Shown here piece after piece: positions 11,143 through 23,333 of a stretch of DNA of 64,000 nucleotides. The notes under the pieces were generated by a model. That model had not been told where the DNA came from. It searched no databases and saw nothing but the letters and a program-made list of their open reading frames with translations. Numbering within the stretch: position 1 is the first letter of the stretch; every line of letters starts with the position of its first letter. A program made the translations under genes and the position numbers. This stretch comes from Hofstenia miamia (taxonomy: Eukaryota; Xenacoelomorpha; Acoela): positions 1,464,747 to 1,528,746 of the forward strand of contig SCFE01000095.1 of the NCBI GenBank assembly GCA_004352715.1, read 5' to 3'.

Positions 11143-11990
11143 CACTGGATATTTTTTTTAAATAAATTCTGGCACTTAGGATCACTTTTGGTACTGCGTA
11201 CAGGGCGCACCCAGCTTTTTTCTGAGGAGGGGAACAATTCAGCCCTACCCGCTCAGCCCTTGTCCAGTCCCCCTTGGCTACGCAATGTCTAGAAGGAGAA
11301 CATCACCCTAAATTTTGTAGTTAGTTCATAGTCAAATGCTTCTCTAAAAATAGACTACACTCTTTATAAATACAGTCATCAACTATTGAGAAAAATATGT
11401 TATCCCTAAAATAGCAGTGAGTAATTGTCATGAAATGAATCAATTGAGAACATCTTCATAACATGTAATCAGATTCCATTAAAGGAATTTTTTTCTATGG
11501 TTTATGCCAAAACAAAAGTATTTTTAGATGTCTCAGTAAAATGCATGGGGCCTATAAAGTCCCAATTGCCCCAAAATCTGTCAAATATTTCCTTTAAAAA
11601 ATTGCAGCACTGCAATGCACATTGCTTCACCATACAGGAAAATTTCGTGACGGCATCAAAATACAGACCAATTTAGAGCAATCGCAAAAAATATTTTTAT
11701 GCCACGTAATCAAATAGCACGTGGAATCAATTTTCGTACGCCATCGCCCTACAGAAATTTTTCGTAGCTAGAAAATATTTCGTGTAATGTTCAACCCAAA
11801 AACAACACTCACCCTTGAAGAAGAAGACCTACTAATCAGTTCAACTTGAAGACTATCTCCATGAGCTCAGTCAGGTATAGACACAGTCTTGAATGAAAAA
11901 CTCACGAAAATCCTTAAGATGCGGGACAACATGACAATCTTTATGCAACAACCGTCTCACTAATTATGTCAACGGCGCATTGGGAGGGCG
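11141..11990. other. Mostly non-coding; possible 3' internal part of an LTR element
   Basis: Around 11196-11285 is a short GC-richer piece (GCGCACCCAGC) that resembles the ends of the short hAT-type repeats seen at 18103 and 56520. The last bases before 11991 (GGGAGGGCG) are purine-rich and could be a polypurine tract. No protein domain is recognised. Confidence 0.3.
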
Positions 11991-12534
11991 TGTAGTATCA
12001 AGACTCATACAATTTTAATTCGAACTACAATCAATGAACTGTTTGTGAATGAACATCGAATGGAAGTTAATTCGTGATTCATAATTTTAGTTGTCATGCT
12101 TGTGACATAATTAGCATTGTTGAATTAGATTTTGTAAACATTTCTGTTAGCCAGTTTATCTGGTACTTATTGTTCACTATTAGTTAATCATTTATAAATA
12201 GGGCAATGTATGCCGCATTCTGTTAAAAAAAGTTTTAGTTTATCATTAACTAAACTCTGTTTCTCCGTTTCAAATAGTTTTTTGCTAAGATGACTATGTC
12301 AAGCTAAGTTCTTTAAGTAAGAGGAGGTATTCGGATTCCTCTTAAATGGAAGATCAATTGCTTTGCTTAATTGGTTAATATATTACTTATACTTGTTTGC
12401 AATTCCCACACTCTAGTTATGCTGGTTAGTTTTTACTCTAGCTTCTTGCTCATGCAGTGTATTATACAAAATTCTTTCATATGGTTTACGTTAACTACTT
12501 GCTCGAATGCTAATAAATGTTTGCTATACTACCA
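11991..12534 (+). repeat. Possible LTR (TG...CA, 544 bp)
   Basis: The segment starts TGTAGTATC after the purine run GGGAGGG and ends ATACTACCA, giving TG...CA ends with a short imperfect inverted repeat (GTAGTAT/ATACTAC). A TATA box (TTATAAATA at about 12191) followed by GGGCAATG and an AATAAA near 12511 fit LTR promoter and polyA positions on +. No second copy is in the window, so this rests on structure alone. Confidence 0.4.
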
Positions 12535-12657
12535 GTGATTGCTGGCACGTACACATTACTTAAGTTTTCCCCGTTCTAACATTGTGGCGATGCTAGGTAA
12601 ATTTGAAGTGTGTACATGAAGTAGTTTTTAATTATGATTGACAAAATTATGAATTTA

Positions 12658-12719
<62 letters not shown>

Positions 12720-14990
12720 ATGGCACGGCTTATCAAATGCAATCTAAAATCCCAGTCCAAACATGGACCGATGCTGTTTCCAATAAATATTTTTAATCTT
12801 TTGCATTAACTGATGCTTATGAGAAGCAAGAGAAACTAAAATGAAAAATTGTATACTTTTGTAATGAATTAGTCATTATTTATTTTGCATTGTTTTCTTT
12901 TGTTCTTTTAATTAAAACTTATTTGGCAAATAAATTGTGTCATTATTAGCTGTTTTCATTTAAACCAAGTAAATTTGCTTTTGAGGCTGATTGATGTTTT
13001 GACGGACATTTAATTCGATTTTTATCATTGACTTAGCTATCATACCAAGATTTTATTTTCTGTGTTCAGTTGCTGAAAATTCAATAAGCTCAGTACAAAA
13101 TTAGACAGCCCAAATAGGCTGAACTTCGGTTATCATTGGGATGTATTTCCGGTAATAAACTAATATAACTTTAGCTACACAGAGATTTAATTTTCAAAGG
13201 TCGCCTTATTTTATTGGTAGCAATATGCTTCGTTTCTGCTTAATCTGTGTATAAATACAGGGCCGTACTCAGAAATTTCTGACGAGCAGGGCTTAGTTGT
13301 GAGAAAATTGAGTTACTAAATTTGCAAAATATTGAAAAAATACATCTTGAAAATGTTTCTCGCCACCTTAGTTTCTAAATTTTTCAATGTTTATATTTTA
13401 CACAGTCAAAATTAATGTTGAGAACCTGACAGAGGGGGAGGATCCACCTTATTCCACTTCGTGTGCGCTAATTGTGTGCTCCTATTTTGCACAAGTCTCA
13501 GTCAACAAGCTACTAGTGCATCTAAACTTTTCATTAGGGTTTCATAGTTGCTCTTCATTGTGAAATAGACAATATGAGTTTAGAAACCGAACCCAAATCT
13601 ATTAGAATATTTACTACCGGAATCCGAACCGTGCCGCCCCGAAGCGTAAATTTCTATTTGCGATATTTAAGGTCTTGGATCTCGGTTCAATCAGACGATG
13701 ACTAACATCTGGTATTTTCTGATAGCTATTCTTTGTTATTACTTAAAATCTTGGATCTTTCCAAATCGAGTGTTGATTAATATCAGTAGGTTTTTGATCA
13801 ATCAATCTCAGCTTTGTATTCGAACCCAACAATTTGATTTCCTATGCCACTCTCTAGTGTAAACCTTTCAGGAAATTGAAAAAACCCTAAGTTAAATAAT
13901 AAATAACATTTTTATCGATTCAATAAATATTTTGTTTTCAACTAACAATGAATGCCAACATATATTAATCGTAATTAAAGATATGTTAGTTTTCAATTTT
14001 GTAAATTTTTACTTAATGTTACTTAGAAACTTAAAAGATCCTTGTTTAAGAGTAAGGTTCATAATGAGGAAGTGGATTCTGCGGCAAGTAAATAGGATAT
14101 TTTACTTCAACATTGAATCAATACCAGCAGGCCAGTTGGGTATGAAAATTCAGATTGTATTTATACATGTCAACATTTTACTATTTATTCATCAATTATT
14201 GAACGTCAAGTTGACATGATGGTTAAGCTTTTGGGCTACAATATCAATAGTTCAAAGTTATTTTGATTGGTCAGAAGATCTAACCAATATTTAAAACGGA
14301 AGCATGTGCATGGTTTTCAATAGACAAATCTTGATTTGATATTATCGCTTATTGTAGCTTTCATTAAAACATTGTAATATAGTCAAGAATACTGTAAGTT
14401 TCTTTCATTGAATAAATACATGTACATATTGCATAGTACAATGGATTTTGTAGTAACTTTAATTAAAAATTACGCTGAATTATTTGATAAAATTATATTT
14501 TAATTTCTAGATGTAATTCTGTTATCTCTTGATTTACAAATTGAATGTTAAGGAGGCTGACAAGATTTTTTATGTACACCATGTATTTTTAAGAATAGAT
14601 TGAGATTTGAGATATTCAAGAACAAAATTATATAAGGGTAAAAACTTTTTAAAGTATATTTAAAGACAAATTGTTTGTATGGCTTCGAGGGTGTTAGGGG
14701 TCTAAGTAAATATCAATTTTTCATAAATATAAGTCATTCACAATAACAATTTCAAATAATATATTGCAGTTTGTATTCAAACAAATTATTTAGCATGCCC
14801 CAAATTCGCTTACTTTTGAAACATTAATTTTTACTTCAATTTAGTTTGAAATCTAAGAGTTAACACAATATAGAAGAAAAATTCAACAAATTATGCTTCA
14901 ATTTGAATCTAAACATTAGAGCATATAATATACAATAGAATAGAATCGTATATTTGATAAAAACTAATAATAAACTGAAGAATCAAAACT
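12535..14990. other. Non-coding stretch with a (TA)n run
   Basis: A (TA)n microsatellite lies at about 12655-12715. Around 13260-13310 is a diverged GGGCCGTACTCAGAAATTT-like short repeat, similar in style to the ends of the 222-bp hAT MITE at 18103. I see no supported gene in the rest. Confidence 0.5.
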
Positions 14991-15830
14991 AATTTAAAAA
15001 ATAAACAAATTTTTGTATTTCTGATTTGCTAAAGAGAAACAGAATGAAAAAAACTGATGCTTTCTTCGTTCTGTTTTATATCTTTCACAACAATAATCTA
15101 GATAAAACTTTGGGAGTAATTGAAGTAAGTAAATTATTCCGTGAAAAGTTTTTTTTTTAAATAGAAGCATTGAAGGTCTAAATGGATATCTGGGTTCTTT
15201 AACAGTTTCCTGGAAGTGAAAATCTCCAAAGGTGTGATATAATTTTTTCTCCCGTCGTTGTACTCTCTGTAGTTTTAAATCAAGTTTTTTGGAAGATATG
15301 TATAACCTGGCGACGCAAAATCCATGAAATTTGCACAATAGCAATGGTACACTATGTCCAATTTAGTTTTTCCAATGATTAACCTAAGCAATTTCATGCC
15401 ATATGAACGGTGAGTGATTCTTTTGATAATATTTTTAATGTGGTGGTCCCAACCTAAATTATCAGTTAGTTTAATACCCAAGAATTTGATATGACTGCGT
15501 TTGGTTAATGGCTTGCTTTGTTTAATTAAATTAAATTGGAATGACACCAAGAAACAACACGATTGAGTTCAGATTTAAAAATATTTTCAGAGAATAAAGG
15601 TGCTACAGTACAAACATCATCAGGATATTTAATAATCAGGTTGCTACTATCCGCGGTTTGAAGGTCACATAGGAAAATACAGAATAGTGTTTTTCTCAGA
15701 ACAAATCCCTAGGGTACACTACTACGAACACTAGACAAGCAACTCTTGCGATGCCCAATTTTGACTCCCTTTTTATCTTTCAATAGGGTAATTGCCAATC
15801 CATTTAATAAATCGTCAAGGGAAATATATA
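14991..15830 (-). pseudogene. LINE reverse transcriptase fragment
   Basis: Read on -, this runs from a VP(stop)GFVL remnant of the RT VPQGSVLGP region (about 15720), through YPDDV in place of the usual F/YADD active site (about 15620), to KFLGIKLTDNLGWDHHI (about 15430-15490), a hallmark of CR1/jockey-type RT palm/thumb. A C-terminal region reaches about 15000. There is an in-frame stop near 15710 and a frameshift near 15535. It is a non-functional fragment distinct in sequence from the LINE at 4784-8862. Confidence 0.75.
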
Positions 15831-16014
15831 TATATNNNNNNNNNNNNNNNNNNNNNNNNNNNNNNNNNNNNNNNNNNNNNNNNNNNNNNNNNNNNNNNNN
15901 NNNNNNNNNNNNNNNNNNNNNNNNNNNNNNNNNNNNNNNNNNNNNNNNNNNNNNNNNNNNNNNNNNNNNNNNNNNNNNNNNNNNNNNNNNNNNNNNNNNN
16001 NNNNNNNNNNNNNN

Positions 16015-16043
<29 letters not shown>
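15831..16043. repeat. (TA)n microsatellite around a 179-N gap
   Basis: TA repeats abut N 15836-16014 on both sides. Confidence 0.95.
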
Positions 16044-16045
<2 letters not shown>

Positions 16046-16179
16046 CGCTATTTGTTCAACGAAATAAGAAAATGGTGGAACAAAGAGCGAGCAATGTTGC
16101 TTATTTCAGTGAACAAATAGTGAAATTTGTACAATGTTAATCCATAATGCAGAAAGGTTGCTATATTTATTGTTAGCAG

Positions 16180-16530
16180 TGTATTTAAAGATATTTAACA
16201 CATTTTTGGATAATTTTCAAAACATTTGAAAAATCGTAAAAAATTCGACTTAGACACATATCTCGCTATTTGTTCTACCCCAACATAAGATAATAATTAT
16301 GATATAAATATAATCATAATTTAACTATTTTTGCCCCATAGCGTGTGAATTACATTTCTCTATTATATCTTGAATGCCTGTACTCAGAATTTTCAGAAAT
16401 ATTGATATTAAAAACGTCTATTAATCACATTACTTAGCTAGTTTTTATGTAAATTTGCTCATGCAAGTATTGAAATTGAGGTGATAGCAATACAACATTA
16501 TAAATTTATGTTGAAGCATTTAAAGTCTTT
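16180..16530. repeat. Diverged dispersed repeat, copy 1 (partner 20155-20510)
   Basis: The two segments share many blocks in the same order, such as ATTTAAAGATAT, ACACA.TTTTGGATAATTTTCAAAA, AATTCGACTT, TAGCTAGTTTT and TTTGCTCATGC. No coding potential is seen. Together with the repeat at 17462-17770/19661-19830 they may be parts of one larger element present twice. Confidence 0.6.
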
Positions 16531-17461
16531 ACATAGCGGAAATATTTTTCTACCTGAATGTTATGGTAATTAATCAAAATTTATTTATATGAACATTTTT
16601 TCAAGAGCTTTGCAAAATTAAATGGACACTGCAATGTTTTTAAAAATGTGCATTGTTTAAATTTTGCAAAAATATTTCACGAGTGCTTTTCATTGCTTAG
16701 TTTTACAGTTTTAGTGAAAAAATTAATTTAGTATCTAGATTACATAATGAAGCGCGCGTAAACACATATTTACCATAAATCGCGCGCTTTCTATGCAATT
16801 CGGACGCATCTGATCTTTAAGCTCGCTGTACAAAGTAATTAATGCAGGAAACAATGATTTCAACATCGTAGTCACTCATAATTTATTACACAGAGTGGCA
16901 ATAGATAAAATCAATAATTATGATGAACGTAATTAAATAACATTTTCATTATATTACCATAAATCCTGCATATGAGAAAAAATTTTCCATAGTGTGAATA
17001 ATTCGGTTTTTGCGCCAATGTGCAGAAAAGACATTGCTTACCAATGCTGAATTACGATTGATTGAAATTATATAGACCTTTTATTTCAAATACATATTTT
17101 GCATATAGTCTATGGTACTTAACTAGGAAGTATCTTCTAATTGTAGTAAGAAATGTTCTTAGCACCAAATATTTTAAAACTATCAAAGTATTACTGTATT
17201 AGTATGCATCGTATTAATAATACATTGTATTGTAAAGATCCGATTAAACTGCTCAATGATATTCGCATACATTTTACTAAATTGAATAATATTTTTGAAA
17301 ATTTGCAATTTTCATAAATACATTAGATTTTCTTTTATTCCTTCTGTCTAAAACAATGGTTTTGCTTTATTTTAAGGCAGTGAACGAGCTCTTAAGAAAA
17401 GTAAAAACATATAAAATTCTTTGACTTAATTAACAGAAATGCAGGACTCCTATGCGAATGT

Positions 17462-17770
17462 GCATAGATTTATCCAATCTAAGTCCATCATTTTTTTAAG
17501 GTAGGGCTGTACGAGTAAAGTATTTTAGATATAAGTAACCCTCGACCAGCTCGACCGNNNNNNNNNNNNNNNNNNNNNNNNNNNNNNNNNNNNNNNNNNN
17601 NNNNNNNNNNNNNNNNNCCCCCCCCCCCCCCCGCTACTCCCCTGTCTTATTTGGTGGCTGAGAAAGTAGCCATGTTTGAAACATATTTTTTCCTTATAAT
17701 ACATCATAATAAATAAAGTAATTTACGATATATGCAATATATTTATGCTGTGTAATGTCAAAATTGTTCA
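17462..17770. repeat. Dispersed repeat interrupted by gap and C-tract (partner 19661-19830)
   Basis: TATCCAATCTAAGTCCATCA and the following GAGTAA.GTATT and CTCGACCG blocks recur at 19661-19752. A 60-N gap (17558-17617) sits inside and is followed by a run of 15 C (17618-17632), so the assembly probably broke on a long C/G homopolymer. Confidence 0.6.
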
Positions 17771-18102
17771 TCTTAAGTATCTGTTAAGAATTTTCCTAAA
17801 TATTGCTACATATTCCATAATTCAAAAATTTGCCACAAAATCCAAATTTTAATAAAAACCCAAATAATTTTTGTAAGGTTAGTCAACAATAAATCATATT
17901 AGATGGTTTTACAAATTGACATGTCTTAGCTTAAAAAGCATTTTAAATAGAAACACTCAATATGTCAATTGAAAAATCGGGCAATTTCTTTAACAAATCC
18001 ATTTATATTTATTATTTAGACTTTAGAGCGCAAAACGAAAGGGATATAAATCCCATCACAAGTTCACAATGCTTTGAGACAAAACAGCACACGTATTACA
18101 GG

Positions 18103-18324
18103 CAGTGGCGTACGCAGAAGGGGGGACATGGTAGAAAGTCCCCCCGGCAGGTTTCCAAATATGATTTTGACTGGATAAATCAAAAAAAAATTCGTAAAAA
18201 ATTGAAAAATTTAAAATCTAGGAACATGAAATGCATTTTTTAGGGTCTATTTTCTCAATATTTTCAAAAATTTTAGTTAATGGCGATGATGTCCCTCCGT
18301 CAGAAAATCCTGCGTACGCCCCTG
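18103..18324. mobile_element. 222-bp hAT-type MITE with perfect target duplication
   Basis: ATTACAGG flanks both sides exactly (18095-18102, 18325-18332). The ends are CAGTGGCGTACGCAG and, inverted, CAGGGGCGTACGCAG. The 8-bp duplication with CAG ends is diagnostic of hAT. The interior has GGGGGGACAT and its near-inverse but no ORF. The intact duplication suggests it is one of the younger insertions here. Confidence 0.9.
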
Positions 18325-18559
18325 ATTACAGGAGCAGTATCAGCAGTAAGGTTTCAAAGCAGAAATGTTATTTAAATCGAAATATGCATAGAAGTACTTC
18401 CAATAAAATTCTATCACGCCTGATTTTAGGCCTATCGGTTCGAAAAAGTTCACACTTAGGGGAAGTCAATAACAGATCTTGGAACTCCATAAAAATATTC
18501 ATATTGGAATGAGCGAGATTAAGCCTGAGCAATCAAAATTTTTTGGGCTTCATTTTTTT

Positions 18560-19210
18560 CTGTGTGGATCGTAAGTAAGCAGGGAACTATGATCTACATT
18601 GAATCTGTTTTTGACTATCATACTTAAAATTACAAATTCAGAGAGATAAGATAATGATTTCATGGAAAGACGTTGAGTGTATGTAGCTGAAAAAGATATT
18701 TTTCTTCAGCATCACAAATCCAACGAACTGCTTTTTTCTGTAAAACTAAGTTTTTTTTACAGCAGTTCCTGCAATAACAACAGAGAATGGGAAGTATCCG
18801 ACTTTTATAAATATTTGGTTGAAAGGATGGTGAAGAGATTCTAGTACGTGTGATGCTTTCTTATATATTAAGTCAATATGGGCATTCCAAGAAAGAGCTT
18901 TACATATTGTCAAACCAAGATCTTTTTCCGATTTTACCATTGGAATTTGCAGGTTATTAATCAATATCTAAGAATTGTCGTCTTTGAAGTGATAGCTGAA
19001 CAGTTGATGGCATTTATCAAATTTGAATGACATTTCGTTTGCTGCAGCCCACTGAAGTAATAATTCTATGTCATGAGGTAAGTTTCTGTGCATATGATCT
19101 GAAGATAAAAGCTTAGTGTCGTAGGCAAAAAGATTTTTGAAGTCGACTGGAAGATCCATAACATAAATTAGAAAGAGAATTTGACTGGGGAAAATTATTT
19201 GAGTTATGTT
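18560..19210 (-). pseudogene. LINE reverse transcriptase fragment with mutated active site
   Basis: Read on -, an ILFLIYVMDLP stretch (about 19190-19150) is followed by FAYDTKLLSS (about 19115-19145) and KDLGLTICKALSWNAHI (about 18880-18930). The order and spacing fit the RT palm of CR1/L2-like elements. The catalytic FADD is FAYD here, so one of the two essential aspartates is lost. A frameshift or stop near 18967 separates the halves. Confidence 0.75.
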
Positions 19211-20154
19211 ATTACTTGTTACTACTTTAGTATTTGAATTTTGCTGGTTAATGTTTGCGAACTGATTTCTGCATTTTAGTTAAGAGGTTTGGACTTTCAG
19301 GAATTTCCTGCAATGCCAATACGCCTAAACTTGTTAATTATCAAATCCTTTAATAAAATCTAAATATTAGTCTTGAAGTTGTTTTTTTAACACCAAGTCT
19401 TGAATAAATTTCTTTCATGAACAATAAAAGTTGAGACTCTGTACTATTATGTGAAGTGAACCCAAATCTCTGATTCACTCAAAAGTTTTAGTGTAAATGT
19501 AGACATTGATTGACACTCTCCAATTTTCACCTGCAAAATATAAAAAAGTCAATCGCATCTGATAGAATTTCTTCAATCGTTGTAAAATCATCCGAAATAT
19601 TTTAAGTGAGTCCGAAGTCGTATTACATTTTTCGTTGGATCCCATTTTTGAATCATCATGGATGTATCCAATCTAAGTCCATCATTGGTCTAGAGTAGAA
19701 CTGTGCGAGTAAGGTATTCTTGATACCCGCACCTTCCCGAGCGGCTCGACCGCCCCACTTGACTAATTATTTTCGATACTACATGATAGAATATACGGCA
19801 TATGCAACATATTTATGTTTTGTAATTTTAATTTTTTTTCATTGATTTATCTTTATTGGATTTTATATGAAGATTATATTCAAAAATAGGGTATTCATAA
19901 AAAGCAATATTTGTTTAACGGCATATTTAAATCAATCATTTTATGAATATTCAAACTGCCGATTACAAACATTCACTAGCAGAAGTATTTTTGTATGCAA
20001 CTAAAATTATTTGTTATTACTGCTACTCTGAAACATTTTGTAAGTTCGAATTAGATAGGTTGCTTGTAAATATATTGTAAGCTTATTTCATTGAATATAT
20101 TATGAAATTTAAAACAATTGGAAAATGCTAGTCTATTATGTAGCTATATTTAGT

Positions 20155-20510
20155 TTAACAGTGCATTTAAAGATATCTAACACACTTTTAGATAATTTTC
20201 AAAATACGCATGAAAAAATAGAAACAAATTCGACTTCTACATACATCTCGCAATTTGTTCTAAAAAATAAAATAATAAATATGAAGTATATATAATGATA
20301 ATTTAGCAGTTTTAGCTCCATGCCGTCAGCATTAGGATGGTTTCATTAAAATCTTCAATGTATTTACACAGAATTTTAAGAAAGTTTGATATTAAAATCT
20401 ATGAACTACAATACATAGCTAGTTTTCATGTAATTTTGCTCATGCTAGTGATGATAATAAGTACTAATATAATAAATTAATGTTGCAGCAGTTAAGGAGA
20501 CATTTGTCCA
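20155..20510. repeat. Diverged dispersed repeat, copy 2 (partner 16180-16530)
   Basis: See the partner for shared blocks. It follows the 19661-19830 repeat, while copy 1 precedes its equivalent, so the larger unit may have been rearranged or be tandem. Confidence 0.6.
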
Positions 20511-20519
20511 CCCAATGGA

Positions 20520-20650
20520 AAATATGCTAGCATAAAGCTAGCGTATTTTTAGCAACTTTAGCTTGCTTGATATAGGGTATTTGCAAACTTATTTAGGCTT
20601 AGTCACGCTAACGCATTTATGCTAGCCTTAGCTAGTGCATTTGAAGCAAC
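20520..20650. repeat. GCTAGC-rich imperfect inverted repeat
   Basis: ATGCTAGCATAAAGCTAGCGT near the left is mirrored by GCTAACGCATTTATGCTAGC and TAGCTAGTGCATT to the right. It could be a small degenerate MITE; no target duplication is evident. Confidence 0.4.
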
Positions 20651-20860
20651 ATTTTAATAAAAATGAATATAATCTATGTTAATTAACGAAAAATTAAATG
20701 TGTCAAACTTTTCAAATTTAGACATAAAATTAAGTTTGAAAATGAAATTATTGCATTGACAATTCTATTGAATCCTTTACCTGCCCTTTATGTTATCTGA
20801 AAAATTTCAAAGACATTTGCTATGATCAATAGAAACTGCAATATTTTGTAGCTATATATT

Positions 20861-20862
<2 letters not shown>

Positions 20863-20901
<39 letters not shown>

Positions 20902-21005
20902 TTATNNNNNNNNNNNNNNNNNNNNNNNNNNNNNNNNNNNNNNNNNNNNNNNNNNNNNNNNNNNNNNNTATATATATATATATATTTATTTATATTTATG
21001 TATAT
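20863..21005. repeat. TA-rich microsatellite around a 63-N gap
   Basis: TATATA and TATTTATAT repeats flank N 20906-20968. Confidence 0.95.
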
Positions 21006-21039
21006 AATTTTTGAATTACTGATGTGCATCTTTCCTCTT

Positions 21040-21663
21040 TTTCTGCTGACTTTGAAGGAAACTTGAATGATAGTCAACACAGATTAGAAAAAGGTTTGGT
21101 TATTTATTCCCATAATGTCAGAACCAATTTTGTGAAGTGGAAATGGCGACCTTTCTTGATGAATCATGTTTTTTGGTTGTGCATCTTGCATGTCACGCAT
21201 TTTGCGATGAATATTTCGATATTTTCACCCATTCTTGGTCAGAAAACAAACTGTCTAACAAACTTCTTACTCTTCATTATACCCATATGTGCTCAGTGAA
21301 GTACCTCAATTTCTTGTTCTTTGTCTTTAACATAAAGATCATGTTTGATTTTTTTTAAATTCTTTTGTTCTCATGATATTAGAAACCGTCTATCATGCCA
21401 AGTAGATTCTATAATTCTCGTAACCGCTCTCAAGTCCGGATCGTTCAATACTTCATTGGAACTTGATTTATGTTCAGTGTTTCAGTTGTTGACAATGTAT
21501 GGACAGCTACCTCTAACTTCCGTTCCAATTCAATGCTGTTTACACAATAATAATCCTGATCAGGAAAAAATTTTAAAGATGCTTGTAGAATAGGTAATGT
21601 TCGGAATGCAGTCCTTACTGTCTCTAAATACAGATTAAAATATATTGATGCACACAAAGTCAC
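21040..21663 (-). pseudogene. Ty3/gypsy integrase N-terminus (H2C2 finger), second lineage
   Basis: Read on -, a linker with DPDLRAVTRIIESTW is followed by a zinc-finger pattern: HMGIMKSKKF, then about 25 residues on IAKCVTCKMHNQK (Cys-x2-Cys), and then PFPLHKIGSDIMG, which is the start of the integrase catalytic core. This spacing is typical of Ty3/gypsy integrases. The first His of the finger pair and the WP of the usual FWPxM are affected by stops. The catalytic core is lost downstream near 21040. The sequence differs from the gypsy family at 22-30 and 54-63 kb. Confidence 0.7.
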
Positions 21664-22500
21664 ATATTACATAATTCAATTTACATTTGTAACATAATGC
21701 CGTTTATAAATCACCTTAAATGATATTTGCATTATAGTTGACAACTGGGATAAAAAGACCCCAAACAATGTAAAACGAGAGCAATCACAGACTACTAGTA
21801 CCTCTGCTAAGTATAGAACAGTAGTTTTGGCTATCTCATGCTATTACACAAGTCTCATTCAGATATTTTCTTTTGAAATTTATGGACATTCTTTTGTGTG
21901 AATCAATGAACAGGATATAGATTTTCCTTGCTTGTAAAGATCATTCTAAGCATTGATTTACGCCCCCTATAAATAGATATTTGCTACTGCAAGTGAATAA
22001 AAATGGCTCAATCTCACCAGACCGAAATCGAGATGAGTCTGAAAATTTTAACGAATCTAAGTTACATAAGTTTATATTTGGAGATTTAATTTCAAAAGAT
22101 CCATTCATTACTCTTTAGGAAATCTTGCTGACAAACAGAGAAACAGACAGATAATTATAAACGCCGAAGCGAAAATAGTGCATCTTTGGTAAATGTTATA
22201 AATAATAATACCAATTAAGATATAGGAATGGATAAATTGTTACCCATTACTGATTTCAATTTCAAATTTGGAAAAAATTAAGCTAAAAGCACTTAAATGG
22301 AATTTGCATTATGCTAGTTAGACAACTTTTACCGGTATATACCAATATCTATGTACATTTATGATACTTGAAGCAGTGAATCTCAGGAAAAGTCGCAAAA
22401 TCTCAAGGTATTTGGTACCAGTATATTAGGAGAAATTGCCCTTTGAAAATGGCTGGAATAAAAACGACCCCAAAGCAAACTAACCGTTAATAATGATAAC
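21664..22500. other. Non-coding, weak internal repeats
   Basis: Short similar phrases occur twice (ATTTGCATTAT..TAG then GACAACT; AATAAAAA.GACCCCAAA) at about 21720-21765 and 22300-22475, which hints at an old duplication. No gene is seen. Confidence 0.35.
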
Positions 22501-22972
22501 TGTTGTGTGCAAAAGAATGAAAGAAATTGGATATTTATAAAACAAATGAAAATACACAGCCATTAGTTAAAATAGCTTTATAGAAGAGAATAAACTGACT
22601 AGGCGGCGCACACGAAATTTCCCGGTATAGGGCAATGTATCAGGAAAGATTCTGTGTAAGGCATGGCTAGGATGTGAATCAGCTCCTTTAAAAAGACTAG
22701 CACCGAGATAGTTTGTCATGAATCTATAATCAAAGCGCCACTTGTGTGTCCAGTCATGATGTGCTGTGCTCTATTACAAATTTTTTGTTATTCAAGAGAA
22801 CTATATAATAAATATTATTGTTATTATTTTATTGAGGTAAATAAAGTAGCTTTCAATAGAGTTTTTACCAGTTTTCATAGTTACCACAATTGAAGCCCTA
22901 AAGTCTAATTACTATTTCTAAGTAATTAGACTTGATTCTCGATTGTTCCCTGAGTGACATTACATTCCCCCT
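22501..22972 (-). repeat. Probable 3' LTR and polypurine tract of gypsy copy I
   Basis: On -, TAGGGGGAA (22965-22972) forms a polypurine-tract-like run directly before TGTAATGTCAC, a TG-starting LTR end at 22964. The far end of the LTR cannot be placed and the matching 5' LTR would lie in or beyond the gap at 30357. The position after ORF3 is the same as the tract and LTR of copy II at 54647/54646. Confidence 0.4.
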
Positions 22973-23333
22973 AGCTTACATTAAACTTTGAGTAGTGATT
23001 TTAAGGTTGGCCCTAACAGCAATTTCTGAGCTTCTTTAATCATTTGGTAGCTAATTCTTCATCCCAGCTTTGGATTTTTGCATATCTTTCTCTTTTCATT
23101 ACCAGCTTCTCTGTGTGTTACTTCTTCTCTTGTACTTCATTACCAACATTTCTAGCCACCCTTTGTTTATTAAACATTTCATTCTTTTGCTGTTGTATGC
23201 TTGTAAAATCGTTCATACAATCGGTGTCCTTTTAACGTGACCATGAAGGTCATCATGGCGTCTATGTCACTTGTTTGCACATCCTCTTCTTTAATGTTTT
23301 TGTTGGGGGTAAAAATGCGTGAAAACTGCCATA

